Positions 30,114 to 36,543 of a stretch of DNA of 36,543 nt are shown piece by piece. The stretch covers positions 1-36,543 of the forward strand of contig CACYXE010000017.1 in assembly GCA_902778275.1 (NCBI GenBank), read 5' to 3'. Positions within the stretch are counted from its first letter, which is position 1; every line of letters starts with the position of its first letter. The position numbers were made by a program, and so were the translations under genes. Source of the stretch: Oscillospiraceae bacterium (lineage in GTDB: Bacteria; Bacillota; Clostridia; Oscillospirales; Oscillospiraceae). The notes beneath the pieces are model-generated. The model did not search any database, was not told the origin of the DNA, and saw nothing but the letters and a program-made list of their open reading frames with translations.

Positions 30114-30157
30114 AACTGCAGACAGTCCTATTTATTCTGACAACAGGAGGGCTATGC

Positions 30158-31618
30158 ATGAAAAGCGCAAACGGGATCAACCTGACCATGCTCTGCGACT
30201 TCTATGAGCTGACCATGGGCAACGGTTATTTTGAAAGCGGCATGTGGGACCGCATCACCTATTTCGATGTCTTTTACCGGGATGTTCCGGACGGCGGCGG
30301 CTTTGCCATCGCCGCGGGCCTGGAGCAGATCGTAGACTATATCCGGAACCTGCACTTCGACGAGGAGGATATCGCCTATCTCCGCGGCCGCGGCATGTTC
30401 AGCGAGGAATTTCTGGATTACCTGCGTCATTTTGAATTCACCGGCGACGTGTGGGCCGTGCCCGAGGGCACGCCGATCTTCCCCCGGGAACCGGTCATCA
30501 CGGTCCGCGCCCCTGCCATCCAGGCCCAGCTGCTGGAGACCTATATGCTGCTGGAATTCAACCACCAGAGCCTGATCGCCACCAAAGCCAACCGGGTCTG
30601 CCGGGCGGCGGACGGCCGGGCCGTGCTGGAGTTCGGCTCCCGCCGGGCCCAGGGCATCACCGGCGCCGTCACCGGCGCCCGCGCCGCGTTTATCGGCGGC
30701 TGTGCGGGCACCGCCTGCACCGTGTCCGACCAGATCTACGGTGTGCCCGCCGCAGGCACCATGGCCCATTCCTGGGTGCAGATGTTCGACTCGGAGTATG
30801 ACGCCTTTACGGCCTACTGCAGGATCTACCCCACCAACGCCACCCTGCTGGTGGACACCTACAACACCCTCAAGTCCGGCATCCCCAACGCCATCCGCGC
30901 CTTCAACGACGTGCTCAAGCCCCTGGGCATCACCAAGTGCGGCATCCGGCTGGATTCCGGCGACATCGCCTATCTGACCCGTCAGGCCCGCAAGATGCTG
31001 GACGAGGCCGGCTGGACCGAGTGCGCCATCACCGCCTCCAATTCCCTGGATGAGCGGCTGATCACGGAGCTGCTGCGTCAGGACGCCAAGATCAACTCCT
31101 TCGGCGTGGGCGAGCGGCTGATCACTTCCAAGAGCGACCCTGTGTTCGGCGGCGTTTACAAGCTCTGCGCCGTGGAAGAGCCCGACGGCACCATCGTCCC
31201 CAAGATCAAGGTCAGTGAGAACGTGGGCAAGATCACCAACCCCGGCTTCAAGAAGCTCTACCGTTTCTATGACCGGGAGACCGGCATGGCCGAGGCGGAC
31301 TATATCTGCCTGCGGGATGAGGTGGTGGATGACAGCCAGCCTCTGGAGATCTGTGATCCCCAGGCCCGCTGGAAGCGCAAGCTCATAGAGAACTTCCAGG
31401 CGGTGGAGCTGCAGGTGCCCGTGTTCCTGGGCGGCAAGCAGGTCTATGAGCTGCCCAGCCTGAAGGAGATCAAGACCAACTGTGCTTATCAAGTCAGCAC
31501 CCTCTGGCCGGAGGTCAAGCGCTTCGATTATCCCCACCAGTACTACGTGGATCTGTCGGAGAAGCTCATGGAACTGAAAGACCACATGCTGGCCGAGCAC
31601 GGCCGCAAGGCGGATTGA
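30158..31618 (+). CDS. pncB: Nicotinate phosphoribosyltransferase
   Basis: 486 residues. It forms nicotinate mononucleotide from nicotinate and PRPP with ATP, the entry step of the Preiss-Handler NAD salvage pathway, in the cytoplasm. The N-terminus LTMLCDFYELTMGNGYF and the central EFGSRRAQG (with the conserved phosphate-binding Arg and the phosphorylatable His in the AHSW segment) are diagnostic; GIRLDSGDIAYL, ITASNSLDE and GVGERLITSKSDP complete the phosphoribosyl-binding barrel. The length is in the normal range for the longer bacterial group. It is followed after 18 bp by an aminotransferase gene and has its own promoter. Confidence 0.96.
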   Translation: MKSANGINLTMLCDFYELTMGNGYFESGMWDRITYFDVFYRDVPDGGGFAIAAGLEQIVDYIRNLHFDEEDIAYLRGRGMFSEEFLDYLRHFEFTGDVWAVPEGTPIFPREPVITVRAPAIQAQLLETYMLLEFNHQSLIATKANRVCRAADGRAVLEFGSRRAQGITGAVTGARAAFIGGCAGTACTVSDQIYGVPAAGTMAHSWVQMFDSEYDAFTAYCRIYPTNATLLVDTYNTLKSGIPNAIRAFNDVLKPLGITKCGIRLDSGDIAYLTRQARKMLDEAGWTECAITASNSLDERLITELLRQDAKINSFGVGERLITSKSDPVFGGVYKLCAVEEPDGTIVPKIKVSENVGKITNPGFKKLYRFYDRETGMAEADYICLRDEVVDDSQPLEICDPQARWKRKLIENFQAVELQVPVFLGGKQVYELPSLKEIKTNCAYQVSTLWPEVKRFDYPHQYYVDLSEKLMELKDHMLAEHGRKAD

Positions 31619-31636
31619 ACCGAAAGGAACTCGGAT

Positions 31637-32818
31637 ATGGTATCTGAAAAAAGCCTGGCCTGGGGCCGCAGCGACAATGTGATCCGGGTCCTGACCGCCT
31701 ACGGCCTGGCCCGCAAGGCGGAGATCGGCGCGGACAAGGTGTTTGATTTCAGCATCGGCAATCCCAGCGTCCCCGCGCCTCCCGCAGTGGACGCGGCCTT
31801 TGCCCGTCTGCTCCAGGGCGACAGCGTGGAGCTGCACGCATATACCGCCGCCCCCGGTCTGATGAGCTTTCGCAAGGCCATTGCCGCGGATTTGAACCGG
31901 CGCTATGACGCCGGAGCAGAGGCGGATCTGGTCTACGTCACCTGCGGGGCCTCCGCGGGGCTCTCCATCTGTGCCCATGCGCTGATGAACCCCGGAGACA
32001 AGGCCGTGGCCTTTGCCCCCTTCTTCCCGGAATACCAGGTGTTTGCAGAGCGTGCCGGGGGCGAACTCATCAGCGTGCCCCCCGCCGCCGGGCTGCAGCC
32101 GGACCTGGACGCGCTGGTGCAGCGTCTGGACGAGAAGGTCACCATGGTCATCATCAACACCCCCAACAATCCCTCCGGCGTCATCCTCTCCGCCGAGAGT
32201 CTGTCAAGGCTTTCGAATATCCTCCGCGGGGCGGAAGAGAAATACGGCCATCCCATCTATCTCATCTCCGACGAGCCTTACCGGGAACTGGTGTATGACG
32301 GAACGCCCGTCCCCTGTCCCCTGCATTTTTACGACGACACCATTCTCTGCTATTCCTTCAGCAAATCCCTGTCCCTGCCCGGTGAGCGCGTAGGCTATCT
32401 GGCCGTGGGCAGCAGGGCCGCGGACAAGGGCGACGTGTTCGCCGCCATCTGCGGCGCCGCCCGTTCCCTGGGCTATGTGAACGCCCCCAGCCTGATGCAG
32501 CGGGTCATTGAGAGCTGCCTGGATCAGACCGCGGATATCTCCGTCTACAAAGAGAACCGGGACCTGCTCTACAACGGGCTGAAGGAGCTGGGCTTTGACT
32601 GCGTCTACCCCGACGGTGCCTTTTACCTGTTCGTCAAGAGCCCGGAGCCGGACGCCATGGCCTTCAGTGAGCGGGCCAAGAAACACGAGCTGCTCCTGGT
32701 CCCCAGCGACGCCTTCGGCGTGGGCGGCTACGTGCGCCTGGCCTACTGCGTCTCCACGGATATGATCCGCCGCTCCCTGCCCGCCTTCGCAGCGCTGGCA
32801 AAGGAATACGGACTGTAA
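31637..32818 (+). CDS. Pyridoxal-phosphate-dependent aminotransferase (class I/II)
   Basis: 393 residues, fold type I. Active-site parts are IGNPSVPAPP near the N-terminus, Tyr69 in LHAYTAAPG, NTPNNPSG (Asn178), Asp212 and Tyr215 in ISDEPYREL, the Schiff-base Lys243 in FSKSLSLPGERVGY with Arg251, and the carboxylate-binding Arg in VRLAYC. It resembles aspartate/aromatic aminotransferases of Clostridia. GAAAGGAAC lies upstream, and the 18-bp gap to pncB indicates an operon, which could link amino-acid metabolism with NAD supply but does not identify the substrate. Confidence 0.92.
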   Translation: MVSEKSLAWGRSDNVIRVLTAYGLARKAEIGADKVFDFSIGNPSVPAPPAVDAAFARLLQGDSVELHAYTAAPGLMSFRKAIAADLNRRYDAGAEADLVYVTCGASAGLSICAHALMNPGDKAVAFAPFFPEYQVFAERAGGELISVPPAAGLQPDLDALVQRLDEKVTMVIINTPNNPSGVILSAESLSRLSNILRGAEEKYGHPIYLISDEPYRELVYDGTPVPCPLHFYDDTILCYSFSKSLSLPGERVGYLAVGSRAADKGDVFAAICGAARSLGYVNAPSLMQRVIESCLDQTADISVYKENRDLLYNGLKELGFDCVYPDGAFYLFVKSPEPDAMAFSERAKKHELLLVPSDAFGVGGYVRLAYCVSTDMIRRSLPAFAALAKEYGL

Positions 32819-32834
32819 AAACTCGCCAACATAC

Positions 32835-32871
32835 AAAAGCACCTGCCAACAGGCAGGTGCTTTGTTTTTTG
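32835..32871. terminator. Bidirectional terminator after the pncB operon
   Basis: A 12-bp perfect stem (32836-32847 with 32852-32863) with a four-base loop, then TTTGTTTTTT. It also ends the convergent HAD gene. Confidence 0.93.
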
Positions 32872-32931
32872 TTTACCTTGTCTTGTATATTCTGCGCATT
32901 TTGGTAAGCCGGCAATGTTTCCCACACCGGA

Positions 32932-33747
32932 TCATATCAGCTTCTGCAGTGCGGCTTTCACGCCATCCTCGTCGTTGGAGGGGCAGATCAGGTCGGCGCG
33001 CTTTTTGGCCTCTTCCGTCCCATTTTCCACGACCACCGCCAGACCCGCCGCATCCAGCATCGTCAGGTCGTTTGCGGCGTCTCCGAAAGCGATCGTTTCT
33101 TCCAGCGGGATGTTCAGCATCCTGCAGAAATTGCCGAGCGCTTTTCCCTTATCCACGCCCTTCACGTTGACCTCGATGTAGATCGGTCCGGAAGACGAGA
33201 TCTCCAGCTGGGGAAAGCGCTCCCGCAGATCCCGGATGACTGCCTCCCTGTCGGCCCTGTCGTCCAGATACAGCAGAAGCTTCTGCGCGTCCTGCTTTTT
33301 TGCGGCGAAGGCCGCTTTGACGTCGCAGGTGCCGGTGAAGTTGAACAGGATATCCTTGACCGCCCGTTTCCGGATGTATTCGCAGATATTCCCGTCCTCG
33401 TCGCCCTTGCAGATCCTTTCGCCGTTGACAACGACCGATTCATAGACCGGAATGCTTTTGGTATACTCCAGCAGTTCCAGCGCCAGTTCATAAGGAATGG
33501 TCTCCTCGTAGATGTAGCGCTTCTCTTTGTAGTCATACACCGCTGCGCCGTTGCAGCAGAGGGCGTAGTGCAAAAACGGAAGATCCCTGATGGCCGCCGG
33601 CAGTTCCCGATGCGTCCGGCCGGTAGAGGGTATAAACAAGACGCCTTTCTGGCTGATCCTTGCAAGCTCGGCCATCAGCTCCTCCGAGATAGTCTTGTCC
33701 GTTCTGAGAAGCGTTCCGTCCAAATCTGTTGCTACGACTCTGTACAC
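32932..33747 (-). CDS. Cof-type HAD-IIB family hydrolase
   Basis: 271 residues. Motif I is VVATDLDGTLL with the nucleophile Asp and the general-acid Asp; a Ser/Thr motif lies in FIPSTGR; a Lys (GVDKGKAL) and the acidic motif FGDAANDLTML complete the phosphatase site, with a type IIB cap between. These enzymes dephosphorylate sugar phosphates or flavin/cofactor phosphates in the cytoplasm; the substrate is not clear. The start is the GTG at 33747, seven bases after GGGAGGT; longer in-frame readings have no ribosome binding site. Confidence 0.92.
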   Translation of the reverse strand: MYRVVATDLDGTLLRTDKTISEELMAELARISQKGVLFIPSTGRTHRELPAAIRDLPFLHYALCCNGAAVYDYKEKRYIYEETIPYELALELLEYTKSIPVYESVVVNGERICKGDEDGNICEYIRKRAVKDILFNFTGTCDVKAAFAAKKQDAQKLLLYLDDRADREAVIRDLRERFPQLEISSSGPIYIEVNVKGVDKGKALGNFCRMLNIPLEETIAFGDAANDLTMLDAAGLAVVVENGTEEAKKRADLICPSNDEDGVKAALQKLI

Positions 33748-33782
33748 ATTTTTACCTCCCGATGTTTCTTGTGCATAAGAAG

Positions 33783-33900
33783 CTCCGAAATCGTGTGACA
33801 CCGGGGATTGGGCATGTCAATGCTTGCTGAATCGGGGCTTGCGGCAGGCGGTTTTAAAGCCGTTCTTTCAAGTATGGCAGGTTTGAAGCCCTTGTATTTT
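33783..33900. repeat. Intergenic repeat copy A
   Basis: It aligns without large gaps to 34788-34904, about 1 kb away in the same orientation, with the best block GGGCATGTCAATGCTTGCTGAA against GGGCATGTTAACGCTTGCTGAA. The two copies flank the LRR gene. The hairpin half of this copy is degenerate. No gene is seen here. Confidence 0.65.
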
Positions 33901-33912
33901 GCAGGGGGGCGC

Positions 33913-34755
33913 TTACCAATTGCCATAAAACGTGCTGCCAAATCGGGATAACGCCGCTGAAAGACCGTTGTCCGCATCGTCATATCCTCCGAAGGCAATC
34001 GCCTCGGCAAATTTATGCATGATATGAACCTTCTCCCGATGCCCATCGATCCGGTGTGCTTCCGAAATGGGAAATGATCTTAAATCGTTTTCATTCGCCC
34101 TTCTGATCGGCTCATCAAACAGCTCGGCACTCGTATCATAGATGAAATAACCCGTCTTTTCTCCAAAAGACAGAAACCGGCAGTACTCGCCCCGGATGGC
34201 CAGCAGGTATTCCGACTCTTTTTTATAGACGCTCACCATTTCGGGGAAGTCGATCTGGGCGCAGGCCCGGAACGCAAATTCTTCAATGCTCGTGCCGTCT
34301 TGAAAAAAGATTTGTTCCAGGTGTTCCACATTTAAAAACGCTTCTGCCCCTATCGTTTTGACTTCCGCGGGCACAGAATAGGATCTGTCCGGTTTTCCGC
34401 AGGGATAGCATATCAGTTTATCCAGGCTTTTTGTAAACAGGACTCCCTCCCGAGACGCGTAATTCGGATTGTCTTCAGAAACCACGACCGCTGAAAACGG
34501 GTTGTTTGGATACCCATAAGGACCCGAACTATGGTCTCCTCTCATGGAGGCGATCCTTGTCACGGACGAAGGTATAACCAAAGTGTGCACCTTTGGCAGA
34601 TCCTCTCGGACGACAAAAAACGCAAAATCAAAATCCAGAGAAGTTTTGCCCTCGGGAATGACCAGGATCCCGTCCCTGACGCCGGCAACGGCCTCCGCCC
34701 TTGTGAAGCGCGTGGATTCAGAATGCGGAACTTTACCATATTGTTTATACATCAT
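33913..34755 (-). CDS. BspA-type leucine-rich-repeat protein
   Basis: 280 residues. The middle has BspA/LRR_5 units: TLVIPSSVTRIA, FSAVVVSEDNPNYASREGVL, LFTKSLDKLICYPCGK, YSVPAEVKTIGAEAFLNVEH, and LEQIFFQDGTSIEEFAF. There is no signal peptide, so the protein appears cytoplasmic, unlike most BspA proteins, which are on the surface. The C-terminal 100 residues are unrecognised. Base composition is more AT-rich than in the rest of the window, and the gene sits between two copies of an intergenic repeat and next to integrase genes, so it may be acquired. No good ribosome binding site was seen at the first ATG; a second ATG follows directly. Confidence 0.65.
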   Translation of the reverse strand: MMYKQYGKVPHSESTRFTRAEAVAGVRDGILVIPEGKTSLDFDFAFFVVREDLPKVHTLVIPSSVTRIASMRGDHSSGPYGYPNNPFSAVVVSEDNPNYASREGVLFTKSLDKLICYPCGKPDRSYSVPAEVKTIGAEAFLNVEHLEQIFFQDGTSIEEFAFRACAQIDFPEMVSVYKKESEYLLAIRGEYCRFLSFGEKTGYFIYDTSAELFDEPIRRANENDLRSFPISEAHRIDGHREKVHIMHKFAEAIAFGGYDDADNGLSAALSRFGSTFYGNW

Positions 34756-34781
34756 AAAAATGCTCCGGTCTTCTCATATGG

Positions 34782-34814
34782 AAAAACCCCGGAATCTTGT
34801 GATTCCGAGGTTTT
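34782..34814 (-). terminator. Terminator upstream of the LRR gene, within repeat copy B
   Basis: A 10-bp stem with one mismatch (34787-34796 with 34801-34810) is followed on the minus strand by five T residues. It would end transcripts from the integrase gene that stops at 34986. Confidence 0.8.
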
Positions 34815-34904
34815 GGGCATGTTAACGCTTGCTGAACTGCGGAGCACGACGTGCGGCTTTGAGGCCGTACTCGAGCAAAATCAAACTCTGTATCCCTTGA
34901 TTTT
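34788..34904. repeat. Intergenic repeat copy B
   Basis: The second copy of the element at 33783-33900. In this copy the hairpin is intact. Confidence 0.65.
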
Positions 34905-34985
34905 ACTGGGTTTTCAAGCCTTGGGCTTTCCCGTTAGCCCCTTCGTTAACTAAGCGCCTGCCTCACAAAAACAGGCCCCCTGTAT

Positions 34986-36216
34986 TCACTTTTCGAGAGC
35001 CTCATTGACGACAGCAGATAACTGTTCGGGCTTATTATACTTGACCTTTGCGTAAATGTCCATTGTAACCTTGCTGTTCTTATGCCCTGCTAGGTGCTGG
35101 ACCGTTTTGGGATCCACTCCGGCGTGGATCAGGTTCGTGATATACGTGTGGCGCAGCAGGTGAGGTGTTACCGGGAAATCGATGGTATAAACAAATACTC
35201 GGCTTGTTCCTGCACTTCTGACCGAGCTCCAGAGTGACCTTCTTCTTAATGGACTGTCCGTTCACGTATTTGTAGAGCGTCCTTTCTCCTGTGCTGCGGA
35301 CCTTGATATAGTTCCAGATCCGGACGAACTGAGAATAGGAAAGGGGCTGGCCTTCGCTGTCTGCAATCACGTAATCTGATGTCGTCTTTGCTTTCTCTTC
35401 GCGGAGGCAATCCACGAGGACCTTCGGGATGGGAACATCCCTTCTTGCAGACTTCGTTTTCAGTTCGGTATTGATCACCGGCCTGTTGCTTTCCTCATGC
35501 CATGCCCTTCTCACGGAAATGTAGGGCGTTGGAGCATCGAGAAACACGCAGTCCCACTGAAGGGCGAGGATCTCCTCGCGGCGCAGCCCGGAATACAGGC
35601 CTATCATAACGAACACATAAGGCGGAAGGCCTCGGATCGTATCCAGAAGCGTTTTGGCTTGAGCATCAGTCAGAGGCTCCTTTTTGGCTTGAGCATCAGT
35701 CAGAGGCTCCTTTTCCTTCTTGGGCGTCCCACCTTTTGCATTCAGCTTTTTCGTGGGATTATCCTCAATCAGGTTGCTGTACTCAGCAGAGTAGAAAATG
35801 CTCTTGAGCAGCATATTCACGGTGCTGTAAACAGCCTCGGACTTCTTCGAGACCGACACCATCGCCAGCTTGATGTCATCAGCCGTGACTTCAGACATAT
35901 ACATATCGCCAAGCGGTTCGATTATGTATTTCCTCGCGGCGTAGGTATAGCCTTCCAGCGTCGTGGGCTGAATATGAGCCGACTGCATGACCAGCCATTT
36001 CTCAGTGTATTCGGCAACAGTTGGATTGTACTTGCGGAATCTGGCATCTTCAATCTCACCCCTGGCCATAGCGAGTTTAACAACCAGCTCTTTCTCCGTT
36101 CTGGCATACAGGCTGACACGCTTGCCGTCTGCATCTTTGATACGGGTCCTGTAATAAGGGATCCCCTTGATCATCACCCTTGAGAAGGTGGGCTGGGCTA
36201 CTTGTTTGTTTTCCAT
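34986..36216 (-). pseudogene. Tyrosine recombinase (phage-type integrase) with frameshift
   Basis: From the ATG at 36216 (AAGGAGGAAC upstream), the frame encodes an N-terminal arm-type domain, a core-binding SAM-like domain (YTEKWLVMQS, TLEGYTYAARKYI) and the first catalytic Arg in YSGLRREEILAL. Near 35193-35195 the frame is lost: it then runs to a false stop at 35080. Skipping one base at a T-run there restores VYTIDFPVTPHLLRHTYIT and HLAGHKNSKVTMDIYAKV, with the second Arg/His and the nucleophile Tyr, ending at a stop at 34986. So the protein is cut before its active site unless the shift is a sequencing error. There is also a 30-bp tandem duplication (EPLTDAQAKK doubled) in the middle. Confidence 0.85.
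35652..35711. repeat. Perfect 30-bp tandem duplication inside the integrase gene
   Basis: Two identical 30-bp units (35652-35681 and 35682-35711) encode a repeated ten-residue segment. The duplication stays in frame, and the identity indicates a recent event. Confidence 0.95.
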
Positions 36217-36316
36217 TGTATGTTCCTCCTTGGTAGATTCTATCCGGTATGGATTGATTACATTCTCTTGTGACACCTGAGCTTTCGCAAGGATGTCACC
36301 CTTATGTATAAAGAAA

Positions 36317-36354
36317 GAGCGAGGATCCTGGGCTTTTCCCCGATCCCCGCTCTG
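36317..36354 (-). terminator. Terminator downstream of the second integrase
   Basis: Imperfect stem (about 36318-36330 with 36340-36354, with GAGCG/CGCTC at its base) followed on the minus strand by TTCTTT. It separates the two integrase genes. Confidence 0.6.
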
Positions 36355-36372
36355 TTTTTCTCTGGTTTTGAA

Positions 36373-36543
36373 TTACTCATTCCACATGGCAAAGGCATCC
36401 GCGAGTGCCGGCGCAACATCCTCCGGCCTGTTGTATTTTGCCTTCGCATAAATGTCCATGGTAATCTTGCTGTTCTCATGACCGGCCAAATACTGAACCG
36501 TCTTAGGATCGACTCCGGCAGCAATCAGATTCGTGATATAAGT
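36373..36543 (-). CDS. Second tyrosine recombinase, C-terminal end only (runs off the window)
   Basis: Read from the right edge on the minus strand, the frame gives TYITNLIAAGVDPKTVQYLA, then GHENSKITMDIYAKAKYNRP, and ends at a TAA at 36373-36375. The catalytic His of LAGH and the nucleophile Tyr of DIYAK are present. It is closely similar to the C-terminus of the neighbouring frameshifted integrase (TYITNLI, AGVDPKTVQ and DIYAK shared), so the two are paralogs in tandem. The rest of the gene lies outside the window. Confidence 0.85.
   Translation of the reverse strand, partial: TYITNLIAAGVDPKTVQYLAGHENSKITMDIYAKAKYNRPEDVAPALADAFAMWNE

Noticed and set aside
30152-31978. Long minus-strand frame opposite pncB
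   Set aside because: pncB on the plus strand has full family motifs and a promoter. The opposite frame has none.
33732-34046. Minus-strand frame of 104 codons across repeat copy A
   Set aside because: It overlaps the LRR gene end and the repeat element, with no ribosome binding site and no conserved features.
36258-36524. Minus-strand frame of 88 codons near the right edge
   Set aside because: It is out of frame with the clear integrase C-terminus that ends at 36373.
1-36543. tRNA or rRNA genes
   Set aside because: No cloverleaf with a TTCRANYC-type arm or rRNA-like sequence was recognised by eye. A covariance-model scan would be decisive.

Overview
The window is GC-rich and densely coded, with strong AGGAGG-type ribosome binding sites, sigma-A promoters with 17-bp spacers, and short hairpin terminators between convergent genes. 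The gene content fits an anaerobic Gram-positive member of the Clostridia, probably related to the Oscillospiraceae: a CooS-type Ni/Fe-S enzyme, a WecB-TagA pair, M15 cell-wall peptidases, a DivIVA-like coiled coil, an ECF sigma/anti-sigma pair, a phosphate acyltransferase and an L-cysteine desulfidase. This placement is inferred from gene types; no rRNA or other marker gene is present.

Layout. 1-3.2 kb: the end of a low-molecular-weight protein tyrosine phosphatase fused out of frame to a beheaded barstar-like gene, then msrA, a membrane-anchored PI-PLC-like protein, a small MGMT-family protein and a DivIVA-like coiled coil. 3.3-5.7 kb: an L-cysteine desulfidase-like gene and a LysR regulator. 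5.8-8.9 kb: a TDT-family anion transporter divergent from a stand-alone cooS, with nested inverted repeats between their promoters; this CooS has Asp where a C-cluster Cys is expected. 9-14.1 kb: an alpha/beta hydrolase, a surface protein with a Pro/Thr linker, a GMP synthase lacking its glutaminase domain, and an aminotransferase. 14.2-17.1 kb: a phosphate acetyl/butyryltransferase-like enzyme and the wecB-tagA pair for ManNAc-containing wall polymers. 17.2-20.8 kb: ECF sigma and membrane anti-sigma pair, a double zinc-ribbon membrane protein, and a glutaredoxin-like protein. 20.8-28.7 kb: an AlkZ-related protein, a nitrilase, a secreted acidic protein with a YNNGG heptad array, a polytopic GT-C-like protein with a metallo-beta-lactamase-fold partner, and two tandem M15 peptidases. 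28.9-32.8 kb: a galactokinase-like GHMP kinase with altered active-site residues, pncB and an aminotransferase. 32.9-36.5 kb: a Cof-type HAD hydrolase, then a more AT-rich accessory stretch with a BspA-like LRR gene flanked by two copies of an intergenic repeat, a frameshifted tyrosine integrase, and the C-terminal end of a second integrase running off the window.

The genes do not form one pathway. Themes are cell-envelope work (wecB, tagA, M15 pair, secreted repeat protein, PI-PLC, GT-C protein), redox and sulfur/nitrogen chemistry (msrA, desulfidase, cooS, glutaredoxin) and nucleotide/cofactor metabolism (guaA, pncB). The most unusual items are the C-cluster-deviant CooS with its shared transporter control region, the GHMP kinase without the expected catalytic Asp, the YNNGG array, and the decayed integrase next to a second one.
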